A stretch of 64,000 bases of DNA from Shewanella atlantica (GCF_003966265.1 NZ_RXNV01000004.1:124001-188000); one strand, 5' to 3'; shown: positions 43,743 through 51,300, counted from the stretch's first letter. Numbers and translations are program-made. Notes: generated by a model from the sequence alone, not told the origin.

Positions 43743-44897
43743 TCATGCGGGTAGCCTTGCTAACCTTTGCTTAGGGTCAACCGGGCTGAGCACTACCTCT
43801 CTGGAAATTGCCCAGATAAATGCGACCATCTCTCTAGCGATAGCAGTGACGACCACATTGTAGTGTTTACCCCGTTGCATCAGCCTTTGATAACGGCGAC
43901 ATAACCTCAGCTGTGCCTGCCAAGCGATATCAACAATTTCTTTACTGAGTGACTCTTGCCGCTTTTGTAGTTCTGTTGAAATGTTAGCGGCATATCGATA
44001 AGTATGTGCGCCTTCAACTAATAACCGCCTGGCTCTTCCATTGCCGCACTTGGTGATAGCACCCAGTCGTCGATGTCCGCCACTTGAGTGTTCACTGGGC
44101 ACAAGACCAACATAACTCATGAGTTTTCTTGGATGGTCAAAACGATTCAAATCACCCAGTTCAGCGATGACGCCTACGGCGATAAGCAAGCGTACTCCTC
44201 GCATAGCCTGAACTGCTTTCACAACAGGATAATAGCGCCAAAGCTTAACCTGATATTCAAGTTCATTATCAAGCCGCTGTAGTCGTTTCATTCGTTCTGT
44301 AATGGTATGTATGGCTTCTTGTAGAACGATTTGTTGGCACGGGTGAGGTAGCACTAATTCAGTGAGCCAGCGTAAGTGTTGCTTCGACCAATTATCATTT
44401 ATCTTGCAGTTAATATTATTCCGCAGAAGCATCGCTTTAAGCTGGTACTTGGCATCTTTGAGGTCTTTCATTGCAGTCTCGCGTGCCCGAGATAGGTCAC
44501 GTACAGCCTCATCTTCTGGTTCTGGAACATAAATAGGGCTGATATCGCCATTCTTTATAAGCTGTGCCAGTTTCAGTGCATCTCGCTTATCCGTTTTAAC
44601 TCGCTCGCCAGGCTTCTTGGGAATAAGTGATGGTGCGACTACATAACAGCAGTGCCCTAAGCTAGTTAAAAATCGATAGACCCAATAGCCACAAGGTCCT
44701 GCTTCATAGACAAAATGTAGCGTTGCTTGAGGGTATTTAGACTCGAATTGTCGAGCAAGTTTACGTAGTTGAGCCTTGTTACTGGGAACCCGTCCTAGGT
44801 GAACAGGACTATGTTCTCGGCCGTCTTCGGCATAGGCAACTTCAATAAATTCTTTATGGGTGTCTAAACCTATGAAAATTATGCTATGTTTTCTCAT
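43743..44897 (-). CDS. IS110-family transposase (DEDD type)
   Basis: ATG 44897, six bases after GGAGG, gives 384 residues. The N-terminal RuvC-like DEDD domain shows FIGLDTHKEFIEVAY (first Asp), VYEAGPCGYWVYR (Glu) and VKTDKRDALKLAQ (Asp pair). The C-terminal Transposase_20 domain has MRGVRLLIAVGVIAELGDL and SYVGLVPSEHSSGGHRRLG with the catalytic Ser region, then ITKCGNGRARRLLVEGA. No stop or frameshift interrupts it, so the element may still be active. Confidence 0.95.
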   Translation of the reverse strand: MRKHSIIFIGLDTHKEFIEVAYAEDGREHSPVHLGRVPSNKAQLRKLARQFESKYPQATLHFVYEAGPCGYWVYRFLTSLGHCCYVVAPSLIPKKPGERVKTDKRDALKLAQLIKNGDISPIYVPEPEDEAVRDLSRARETAMKDLKDAKYQLKAMLLRNNINCKINDNWSKQHLRWLTELVLPHPCQQIVLQEAIHTITERMKRLQRLDNELEYQVKLWRYYPVVKAVQAMRGVRLLIAVGVIAELGDLNRFDHPRKLMSYVGLVPSEHSSGGHRRLGAITKCGNGRARRLLVEGAHTYRYAANISTELQKRQESLSKEIVDIAWQAQLRLCRRYQRLMQRGKHYNVVVTAIAREMVAFIWAISREVVLSPVDPKQRLARLPA

Positions 44898-45074
44898 GCT
44901 AGCCTCCATTTGCAATATTGTATGGTCACAAATACAGTATGGCTCTGGTGCACAATTTAACTATTTTGGACTAACCCACGAACTTGGAGGCTAGCACCTC
45001 GTGGGGAGTCATTATGTCTAGATAGATATGAAGATACGACCTTCAAGCACACGACTAAATACCAGTAATATAAT

Positions 45075-45107
45075 AGAAAATGTAATCAGTCTTCATTTGA
45101 AGGCTAG
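45075..45107 (+). repeat. 33-bp direct duplication, left copy
   Basis: AGAAAATGTAATCAGTCTTC and the following ATTTGAAGGCTAG match 45471-45503 apart from four bases. Each copy contains a small stem of the AGCCTTC/GAAGGCT type. Confidence 0.75.
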
Positions 45108-45186
45108 CAAACTTTGGGGCAGAACTCTGTTAGAAATCCTAGCAACAAAGCCAAATCGACGAGATAACTTTCTTTAAAATCATCAG

Positions 45187-45280
45187 GTGTAGATACGGCT
45201 GTGAGCTTCCAAAACAGGGATGTTTTGGCAGAGCCCACAGGGCCGAAAATCTTCACGGCGTTTCGCAGAAATATCTGCAC
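45187..45280 (+). repeat. Structured 94-bp repeat, copy C
   Basis: It runs from GTGTAGATACGGCTGTGAG to AAATATCTGCAC; the outer ends GTGTAGATA and TATCTGCAC pair with one G-T position. The inner hairpin is CCAAAAC-AGGGAT-GTTTTGG (45209-45228). GAGCCCACAGGG and GGCGTTTCGCAG are shared with copy B. Confidence 0.85.
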
Positions 45281-45305
45281 TTTAAGGTCGTTATTAGGCA
45301 TCTGA

Positions 45306-45385
45306 CCCATAGGGATATGGGAAATGTCATGATGATGTAGGGAACATCATTGACCTGCCACCACGACATTTGTGCATCCCTGCAC
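45306..45385 (+). repeat. Three short hairpins with AGGGA(T) loops
   Basis: CCCAT-AGGGAT-ATGGG (45306-45321), ATGATGT-AGGGA-ACATCAT (45332-45350) and, on the other strand, GTGC-AGGGAT-GCAC (45372-45385) follow repeat C. Their loops match the loop of repeat C although the stems are unrelated. Confidence 0.75.
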
Positions 45386-45470
45386 GGCACGAGCCGCAGG
45401 TTATTAGTCCATATTGAAGGTAAAACCTTCACAAAAACTCCCCAATACCAACTCACCCAGAAGCTAAATC

Positions 45471-45503
45471 AGAAAATGTAATAAGCCTTCATTCGAAGGC
45501 TAC
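45471..45503 (-). terminator. 33-bp direct duplication, right copy; likely racemase terminator
   Basis: The stem AGCCTTC-att-cGAAGGCT lies just past the racemase stop codon and on the minus strand leads into TTATTACATTTTCT, so it can act as a terminator. The left copy at 45075 has the same stem with one mismatch. Confidence 0.6.
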
Positions 45504-45511
45504 GGTTTCGG

Positions 45512-46204
45512 CTATGAGAGCGCCAGTTGAACTGCGGCTTTGGCGTGGATCTCTGTGGTGTCATAAAGCGGTACTTCGGTGTCTTGTTGAGACACCAACA
45601 GGGCAATTTCGGTGCAGCCCAGAATGACGGCTTCGGCTCCCTGTGCTTGTAGATCCTGAATAATCGCGAGGTAGGCTTCACGAGATGTGGTATTCACCTG
45701 GCCCTGACAAAGCTCTTCATAGATGATCTGATGCGCGCGCTCTCGTTGTGCACTATCTGGGATCACCACTTCGATACCGAACTTATCCGTTAAGCGCCCG
45801 CGATAGAAGTCCTGCTCCATGGTAAATTGGGTACCCAGCAGGCCAACCTTTTTTACTCCGTCACTGACTAACTGCTCTGCCGTGGCATCGGCGATATGTA
45901 GTAGCGGAATAGACGCATTAGCGCAGATCTCATCGGCAACTTTATGCATGGTGTTAGTGCATATCATGAAAAAGTCGGCCCCTGCGGCTTCGACCGAAGC
46001 GGCAGCATCGCTAAGAATATCCGCCGTCTTGCCCCACTCGCCCGAGTGTTGCAACCGCTCTATCTCAGCAAAATCGACACTCACGAGTGCTATTTTCGCA
46101 CTGTGTAGCCCACCTAGGTGTTGCTTTACCCCCTCATTGAGCGCCTTGTAGTAACTTACCGTAGACTCCCAACTCATTCCGCCTATCATGCCGATTGTTT
46201 TCAC
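45512..46204 (-). CDS. Aspartate/glutamate racemase family protein (YgeA-like)
   Basis: A 230-residue cofactor-independent amino acid racemase. It starts MKTIGMIGGMSWESTVSYYK (GTG start, GGGAG upstream) and carries both catalytic cysteines: ICTNTMH near residue 82 and ILGCTEI near residue 195. YgeA-type enzymes have broad, weak racemase activity on several amino acids; an exact substrate cannot be given. It is transcribed alone, with a short 12-bp tandem repeat in front. Confidence 0.88.
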   Translation of the reverse strand: MKTIGMIGGMSWESTVSYYKALNEGVKQHLGGLHSAKIALVSVDFAEIERLQHSGEWGKTADILSDAAASVEAAGADFFMICTNTMHKVADEICANASIPLLHIADATAEQLVSDGVKKVGLLGTQFTMEQDFYRGRLTDKFGIEVVIPDSAQRERAHQIIYEELCQGQVNTTSREAYLAIIQDLQAQGAEAVILGCTEIALLVSQQDTEVPLYDTTEIHAKAAVQLALS

Positions 46205-46227
46205 TGTTACTCCCTCTTTCTTATCAC

Positions 46228-46263
46228 GAAGCTAAACACGAGCCTAAACGCGAACCTAAACAC
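46228..46263 (+). repeat. 12-bp tandem repeat, three units
   Basis: Units GAAGCTAAACAC, GAGCCTAAACGC and GAACCTAAACAC lie 24 bp before the racemase start, within its likely leader or promoter. Confidence 0.7.
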
Positions 46264-46335
46264 AAATAGTGATTAACAAGTAACACAGAAAATAGAATCG
46301 GGTCAATGAGTTAATTGATATCGCAGCCGCGATAC

Positions 46336-46893
46336 TTAGTCGAGGCGCACAGAGCAGAGCTCTTTTCCATCGAAGCTCATTACCGACAGGGTGTCGTCCT
46401 CGAGTAATCCATAACTGGCAACATGGCCGCCACGGGGAATGGTCACAGAGCCTGGGTTAAACTCGATAAAATCACCCTTTGGTGCGGCGACAGGAAGATG
46501 GGTATGACCGGAGGCGATGATATCACCGGGGCACAGACGTGGGTGCTTATTACTGCTATCACTGTTAAATAGGTGACCATGGGTCAAAAACAGACGTCGG
46601 CCGTTAGGCAGCAGCACTAAGTTATAGTCAGACATGATAGGAAAATCGAGCAGAACCTGGTCGACTTCACTGTCACAGTTTCCTCTTACGGCGATGATTT
46701 TATCACCGTATTGGTTCAGCAGTTCTGCAACCTTGATAGGTGCATAGCCCGATGGCAGCGCATTTCTGGGACCGTGATTGAGTATGTCCCCTAATAAGAT
46801 CAGATGCTCGGCGCCGCTTCGCTCGAACGCGGCGATCATTTGTGAAGTGCTATCGAAGCAGCCATGGAGATCGGAGGCAAAAAAAAGTTTCAT
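46336..46893 (-). CDS. yfcE: YfcE-type metallophosphodiesterase
   Basis: A 185-residue single-domain calcineurin-like phosphoesterase. The metal-site motifs are ASDLHGCFD (residues about 6-14), LLGDILNHG, AVRGNCDSEVD, LTHGHLFN and ASGHTHLPV, followed by FNPGSV. The length and the SDLHG/NCD/GHTH series match E. coli YfcE, a manganese-dependent phosphodiesterase without a known natural substrate. It is a single gene. Confidence 0.92.
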   Translation of the reverse strand: MKLFFASDLHGCFDSTSQMIAAFERSGAEHLILLGDILNHGPRNALPSGYAPIKVAELLNQYGDKIIAVRGNCDSEVDQVLLDFPIMSDYNLVLLPNGRRLFLTHGHLFNSDSSNKHPRLCPGDIIASGHTHLPVAAPKGDFIEFNPGSVTIPRGGHVASYGLLEDDTLSVMSFDGKELCSVRLD

Positions 46894-46949
46894 AAGAGGC
46901 TCACCATAAAAACAGGAACGGCATATTACGCCTATTCAGCATTTTTTTC

Positions 46950-47015
46950 TATGAGTGAGCTCACCCTCTTCTACGGGTGAGTTCACCAAGAGCTATGAGT
47001 AAGCTCAGCTATTCG
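46950..47015 (+). repeat. 22-bp tandem repeat, three units with dyad cores
   Basis: Three exact-length 22-bp units at 46950, 46972 and 46994 each contain a palindrome: GTGAGCTCAC, GTGAGTTCAC and GTAAGCTCAG. The array lies between yfcE and the alcohol dehydrogenase gene. Confidence 0.7.
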
Positions 47016-47043
47016 CTGGCCCCTGATAGCTGAGCCGGGCCTT

Positions 47044-48276
47044 TTACGCCACCAGCATCTGCTTGATCAGAGACTCACACTGGTCTTGATTCATATATTT
47101 TGGCACAGGATAGTTAAAGTGGGCTTCGGATAACGCCGCCTTAGCTAACTCGGGCACATCTTCAAGCTTAAGAGAGTCGAGCTGTGAAGCGATGCCATAC
47201 TCTTTGAGCATTCCCTGAATATGCTCAATAAAGCCCTGTGCCAACGCCTCGTCTGTATCTCCATCTGCGCCAAAACCACAGGCACGTGACAGCTCGGCCA
47301 AACGTGGCAGGATCTCGGCCTTAGAGTAATTAAGTACATAGGGTAAGACGATGGCATTGGCCAATCCGTGGGGAGTGCCGTATTTGGCCCCCAGATTGTG
47401 GGAGATGGCATGGACATAACCTAAGCTTGCCTTGGTAAATGCCAGACCGGCGTAATAGGAGGCCATCGCCATATTATGCCGCGCCTTGAGATCGCTGCCA
47501 TCGAGGACCACTTTTGATAAATTTTGCATGATAAGACGCGTCGCCGCGATAGCATAGGCATCGGTATCGGGTGAAGCGTTCATCGAGATAAAGGCTTCTA
47601 CGGCATGGGTCAGTGCATCCATGCCTGTCGCGCTCGTCACATGAGCGGGTAAACCTGTCATTAACGATGCATCCAGCGATGCCATCATGGGCACAAGTTT
47701 GGGATCGATGAGTGGTGTCTTCTTATGGGTGACAGGATCGGAAACCACCGCAGCTATGGTCACCTCGGAGCCCGTTCCCGCCGTGGTCGGAATGGCAAAC
47801 AGGGGGGCAGGCGCTTTCCAGACTCTGAAGAGGCCGGTGAGTTTTTTGATCTCACGACGATTATTCACTCGGGCGGCGATAACCTTTGCAGCATCTATCG
47901 GCGAGCCCCCGCCGACAGCCAGAATGGCATCACAATTATGCCTCTTATATAAGGCTAAGCCGGACTCTACCTGGGCATAGGTTGGATCAGGCAGTACACC
48001 ATCGTAGATGACATATTCAACATGATTGTCCGACAGGCTCGTTTGAATCGCATCTAAAAGCCCCAGCTTTACCAGCACCGTGTCGGTAACAATCAACACC
48101 CGCTTCATCCCCATCTGAGCCATGGCGTCACACAACTCAAGTGAAGAACCGGCACCGGTAAACAGGGTCGGCTTGGGCATAGGGATTATCTTGGCCGCCA
48201 CTTTCAACACCTTCATATAGCCCTTGTACGCTATAACCTGAAGATGAAAAAACCTGCTTTTAGTGTTGCGTTCCAT
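47044..48276 (-). CDS. Iron-containing alcohol dehydrogenase
   Basis: ATG 48276, six bases after GGGAGAG, gives 410 residues; an ATG six codons earlier is also open. It is a group III dehydrogenase: LFTGAGSSLELCDAM, the NAD(P) loop AVGGGSPIDAAKVIA, PTTAGTGSEVT, and the metal ligands in DALTHAVEAFIS and GYVHAISHNLGAKYGTPHGL. An N-terminal extension (ERNTKSRFFHLQVIAYKGY) is typical of AdhB-like members in this group. It should reduce or oxidise short alcohols and aldehydes with NAD(H). It is monocistronic, with a 12-bp repeat array in front. Confidence 0.9.
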   Translation of the reverse strand: MERNTKSRFFHLQVIAYKGYMKVLKVAAKIIPMPKPTLFTGAGSSLELCDAMAQMGMKRVLIVTDTVLVKLGLLDAIQTSLSDNHVEYVIYDGVLPDPTYAQVESGLALYKRHNCDAILAVGGGSPIDAAKVIAARVNNRREIKKLTGLFRVWKAPAPLFAIPTTAGTGSEVTIAAVVSDPVTHKKTPLIDPKLVPMMASLDASLMTGLPAHVTSATGMDALTHAVEAFISMNASPDTDAYAIAATRLIMQNLSKVVLDGSDLKARHNMAMASYYAGLAFTKASLGYVHAISHNLGAKYGTPHGLANAIVLPYVLNYSKAEILPRLAELSRACGFGADGDTDEALAQGFIEHIQGMLKEYGIASQLDSLKLEDVPELAKAALSEAHFNYPVPKYMNQDQCESLIKQMLVA

Positions 48277-48614
48277 GGCGACTCTCCCTGACATTTGTCT
48301 CTGATATAAGCCCTTGTATAGGCTCTTGTATTAGCTGTTGTATTAGTTCTTATATTAGCCCTTCATCCTACTCCTGACATGGTTTGCCAGATAGCAAAAA
48401 TTCGATATATTTCAATGAACACCATAAGATTTGTTGTCGAGTATCTACTCTAACAGGTTAAGGGGAATTGAGAAGTGAAATCGAGCCGTATCTGAGCCCA
48501 TATAAGCGCCCCGCTCTTCGAAGCTATATTGATGCGCGCTCGCCAGGGTAAGGATGAAACAGGCAGTGAAGTGATAAAAAACCGCGTCCCTGCGGTTAAG
48601 ATTTTACCTGATGA
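48277..48614. other. Intergenic region between alcohol dehydrogenase and M43 protease genes
   Basis: About 340 bp. Only the 12-bp tandem array at 48314-48361 stands out. Both neighbours are on the minus strand, so it holds the dehydrogenase promoter and the protease 3' end. Confidence 0.4.
48314..48361 (+). repeat. 12-bp tandem repeat, four units
   Basis: TTGTATAGGCTC, TTGTATTAGCTG, TTGTATTAGTTC and TTATATTAGCCC, starting 38 bp upstream of the dehydrogenase start codon, within the probable promoter. Confidence 0.75.
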
Positions 48615-49658
48615 TTAATAGTTGGTGCCCGTCGCCACCAGGTTAGATGCTGACCATAAGCTTTGACGCGCCGGGCTGGCTAAACCATTAACCATGCGAT
48701 CGACCTGATCCTGAGTGTAATTGGCATACTGATCCGAATAGGCCATGAAGTTCTGCCAGTTAATCGTCTCACCCAGACAGTTTAAGATCCCACCATCTCC
48801 GGGGTTCATCTGCCAGCTATTTTGCTGCGGCGTATCGCAGTTCTTATCACCGGTTTTACCACAACGCTTGGCCGCGCCCCGCTTACATCCGCCTTCGAAG
48901 GTGTGGATAAGGTCGAGGAAGTGGCCAAATTCATGGGTTAATACAGAGCGAAAGTTCTCGTCTGTGTTGGTTCCAAGGTAAGCCCCGTTGTAGGTGACCC
49001 GGGCAAGGCCATCGTCAGACATGCCGGAGTCCGGATACCAGGCGACACCTGAGTTATTGGTGACACCATCGGCATAGAGATCATTTTGAATATACACATT
49101 CATGTATTTGTAGTTATCCCAATGATCATTTTTCACATCGCTGCTGGAATAGTTACCGGCGCCGGAAGATTGCGGGTGGTAGATGATCCCCGAGGTCGGG
49201 TTACCTTCAGGGTCCAATTCGGCCAGACGAAATTCGACATTTAAACTGTCTTTTACACCGGTGAACTCAGGATCGATGTCGGCGAAATCGGCCGTCTGCC
49301 CCTGAAAATCTTCATTGGTCTTATACAGCGCATCGATGATTACCGCATCGTTAACCGTATCGCCATTATGAACCGTGCCATAGACATGGAACACCACCGG
49401 AATGATGTATTTATGGCTTGCTGATATCCCCATCACAGAGATATCGGCAGCTTTATTCTCTCTGGCTTGTTTAACTGCGGCTAGGCCTTGCAGTCTATTT
49501 TGTGCCTCCTCAAGGGCGGCGGGGAAATTTCTATAGTGCTGGGCATTAATTTCACCAGCCTTACAGTGATGAGCGGCAAACTCCGGCTGTTTAGCCTGTG
49601 CGTATGAGGAAGTGCCGATAACCAAAGCACAAACTGAAAGGGTTAGTTTATTTATCAT
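48615..49658 (-). CDS. Secreted zinc metalloprotease of the pappalysin-like M43 family
   Basis: A 347-residue protein with a signal peptide (residues 1-22, ending YAQA). The zinc motif is H242-E-F-G-H246-F-L-D-L-I-H252, followed by TFEGGC and later MAYSDQYANYTQDQVDRMVN, where the Met-turn Met is expected. The segments YIIPVVFHVYGTVHNGD and DALYKTNEDFQ are typical of M43B (cytophagalysin/ulilysin). Asp occupies the place of the usual Gly in HExxHxxGxxH. Paired cysteines (C259, C267, C275) suggest disulfides. It is probably an extracellular or periplasmic protein-degrading enzyme and is divergent from two tiny ORFs. Confidence 0.87.
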   Translation of the reverse strand: MINKLTLSVCALVIGTSSYAQAKQPEFAAHHCKAGEINAQHYRNFPAALEEAQNRLQGLAAVKQARENKAADISVMGISASHKYIIPVVFHVYGTVHNGDTVNDAVIIDALYKTNEDFQGQTADFADIDPEFTGVKDSLNVEFRLAELDPEGNPTSGIIYHPQSSGAGNYSSSDVKNDHWDNYKYMNVYIQNDLYADGVTNNSGVAWYPDSGMSDDGLARVTYNGAYLGTNTDENFRSVLTHEFGHFLDLIHTFEGGCKRGAAKRCGKTGDKNCDTPQQNSWQMNPGDGGILNCLGETINWQNFMAYSDQYANYTQDQVDRMVNGLASPARQSLWSASNLVATGTNY

Positions 49659-49735
49659 ATCAATAGTTTCTCTTATTGTTTTAAACCCGCCTTGTTAAAC
49701 AGTTAGTTAAACTCATTTAAAGCAAGGAGGTATAG
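49659..49735. promoter_or_regulatory. Short divergent promoter region
   Basis: The 77 bp between the M43 protease start and the first tiny ORF must carry at least the protease promoter. It contains a GTTAAAC/GTTAAAC-like direct repeat (CTTGTTAAACAGTTAGTTAAAC) but no recognised operator. Confidence 0.35.
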
Positions 49736-49873
49736 ATGAGCACTGCAACTGAGTCCGAAGGAACAGATACAGCAGTATTGAATGACAGCATTATCTGTTT
49801 TGCGACCAAATCAGATAAAATATCCAATATGCAATATACAGGTCATCTGGATTTTGTAAAGCGTGATGACTAA
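49736..49873 (+). CDS. Small ORF, 45 residues, strong ribosome-binding site
   Basis: AAGGAGG, a perfect Shine-Dalgarno, stands five bases before ATG. The peptide starts MSTATESEGTDTAVLNDSII, contains one Cys and ends in an acidic HLDFVKRDD. It has no signal peptide, no membrane segment and no known motif. Together with the next tiny ORF it fills the gap between a secreted protease gene and a membrane-protein gene. A Ser/Thr-rich start and single Cys would be compatible with a modified or secreted peptide precursor, but that is speculation. Confidence 0.5.
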   Translation: MSTATESEGTDTAVLNDSIICFATKSDKISNMQYTGHLDFVKRDD

Positions 49874-49907
49874 ATTAGCGTTCGATTAATCTGAGAAGGC
49901 ATTAAAA

Positions 49908-50000
49908 ATGAAGCGGATATGGAAAGGTGACAAAGTTGAAAGAGGACGACTCAACCAACCACCTCAAGGCTTACAGGCGGCTGGTAAAGTCGTATCATGA
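49908..50000 (+). CDS. Small ORF, 30 residues, basic
   Basis: AGAAGG lies eight bases before the ATG. The peptide MKRIWKGDKVERGRLNQPPQ plus ten more residues (ending AAGKVVS) is strongly basic and without a signal sequence. It follows the 45-residue ORF by 34 bp, so the two may be co-transcribed. No family was recognised. Confidence 0.38.
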   Translation: MKRIWKGDKVERGRLNQPPQGLQAAGKVVS

Positions 50001-50008
50001 ATCAATAA

Positions 50009-51073
50009 CTAAGCAATAGACTCACTCACACCATGCCACTGAAAATGGTTATTGGGTTTCTTACTGACAATGCCTTCATCAAATAAACGACTGAATATCT
50101 GGTCCACCTCATCGGTAGAGATATTGAGGTATTTGCTCACCGCCCGCTTACTGCAATTGACCTGATTGGCACTCAAGGCATGGATAGCTTGTTCATAGGC
50201 GCTCTTTGGCGTTACGGGCGCAGCAGTAACATCTTCTATTTCGCTGGCATATTGCATCGAACTGGCTTCATGGGGTTTGAAGTGACTGAGCAGATCCGGT
50301 GCCTTCATCTCCTGCAAAGTTAACCCCTCTATGGTGACCGGGTTAGTGTGGCGGAACCGATATCTGAAACGGTTCTCTTCACCTATGAGTCCGACGAAGA
50401 AGGCGGCAAAGAAGTCGAGCAGTACCGACAGAAATACCACTAAGCCAAGTTGCGCCGTCTGCGCCGATACATTCAGGGAGTTGGCCAGACTGTCGATTAA
50501 GCCGATGACAGAGCCCTGACTTATGAGGGGCAGGCTGTCGCGCTCCATAGCGAGGCGCTGCTGCTCGCTCCTGAGTTTATCGTTCTCTTTTTGAATACGC
50601 TTCACACCCGTTGCGATACGCTCCATCTGAATGTATTTCTCGGCGGCGACATTATTCAGCTCGATCTGCTTCTCTATCGACTCAATCTGCATGTTGTAAG
50701 CGTTCACTTTGCTCTGGTGAACATTTGCATGTTCCTGAGCCTTATTGGTAGCGCTGTTTATTCCCCCCACCGAACCACCTATGGAGATGGCAGCCAGTAC
50801 GGCATAGAAGACCAAGGCAAATATCATCCCGCTATAGTTACGCCGTGCCTGACGTTCGCCGACCTCATACCAGGCGAAGAATTTACCCAACTCAAAAATC
50901 ACCGCAAGGGAGCCAAACATCACCTGCATAAATGGGTCGTCATCGATGGATAAAAATAACAACATGGAGAACACGATTGAGGCGAGGATGGATGCCCCGG
51001 TAAAGCTATAAACGCTCCACATGGCAAAATTCCCTTTCGGGTATCGAACGGCTGAGTTTTCGGTGTAAAACAT
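50009..51073 (-). CDS. Membrane protein with coiled coil and C-terminal winged-helix-like part
   Basis: A 354-residue protein of unknown function. Three transmembrane helices occur at about residues 18-40, 47-68 and 82-106, then a coiled coil (about 115-185, VHQSKVNAYNMQIESIEKQI, RIQKENDKLRSEQQRLAME), then a fourth helix (about 205-235). The cytosolic C-terminus ends with a segment resembling a winged helix (SKRAVSKYLNISTDEVDQIF, SRLFDEGIVSKK). Such a plan suits an anchored sensor or a DNA-binding membrane protein. It may relate to plasmid- or phage-type proteins, but no family could be named. Confidence 0.65.
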   Translation of the reverse strand: MFYTENSAVRYPKGNFAMWSVYSFTGASILASIVFSMLLFLSIDDDPFMQVMFGSLAVIFELGKFFAWYEVGERQARRNYSGMIFALVFYAVLAAISIGGSVGGINSATNKAQEHANVHQSKVNAYNMQIESIEKQIELNNVAAEKYIQMERIATGVKRIQKENDKLRSEQQRLAMERDSLPLISQGSVIGLIDSLANSLNVSAQTAQLGLVVFLSVLLDFFAAFFVGLIGEENRFRYRFRHTNPVTIEGLTLQEMKAPDLLSHFKPHEASSMQYASEIEDVTAAPVTPKSAYEQAIHALSANQVNCSKRAVSKYLNISTDEVDQIFSRLFDEGIVSKKPNNHFQWHGVSESIA

Positions 51074-51300
51074 AACGGACTTCTTTATCGGTGAGCGGTG
51101 TGCTCAAAACCTGTCAACGGGATCGTCAGGCAAAAAAATGGTGCGTAAGGATATATCAAAAAATCGGTTATGCCCTTATAAAACATAAGCAACCGAGCGC
51201 TTTTGCCGGAATTTCAAACGTCATTTTCACAAGTGTCTAAAAGGTGTTCAGGCTCTGCTTATAAAGCACTCGCTAATCATCAGAATATTTCTGATTGTGA

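Larger units (their letters stand above)
43417..45010 (-). mobile_element. IS110-family element, IS1111-like
   Basis: An 11-bp inverted repeat, GACTCCCCACG at 43417-43427 and CGTGGGGAGTC at 45000-45010, encloses one transposase gene. IS110 members usually lack inverted repeats, while the IS1111 subgroup has subterminal ones, so the true tips may lie a few bases outside. The longer noncoding stretch is downstream of the transposase gene, also as in IS1111. No target duplication is expected for this family. Confidence 0.85.
45011..45511. other. Repeat-rich noncoding interval
   Basis: Between the IS and the racemase gene there is no convincing gene. The stretch holds a 33-bp direct duplication (45075 and 45471), structured repeat C and a row of small hairpins. 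Open frames across it follow the repeat structure, not codon-like sequence. Confidence 0.6.

Noticed and set aside
45104-45456. Two overlapping 67-68-codon frames on the minus strand across repeat C and the hairpin row
   Set aside because: Their sequence follows the hairpins and no ribosome-binding site is present.
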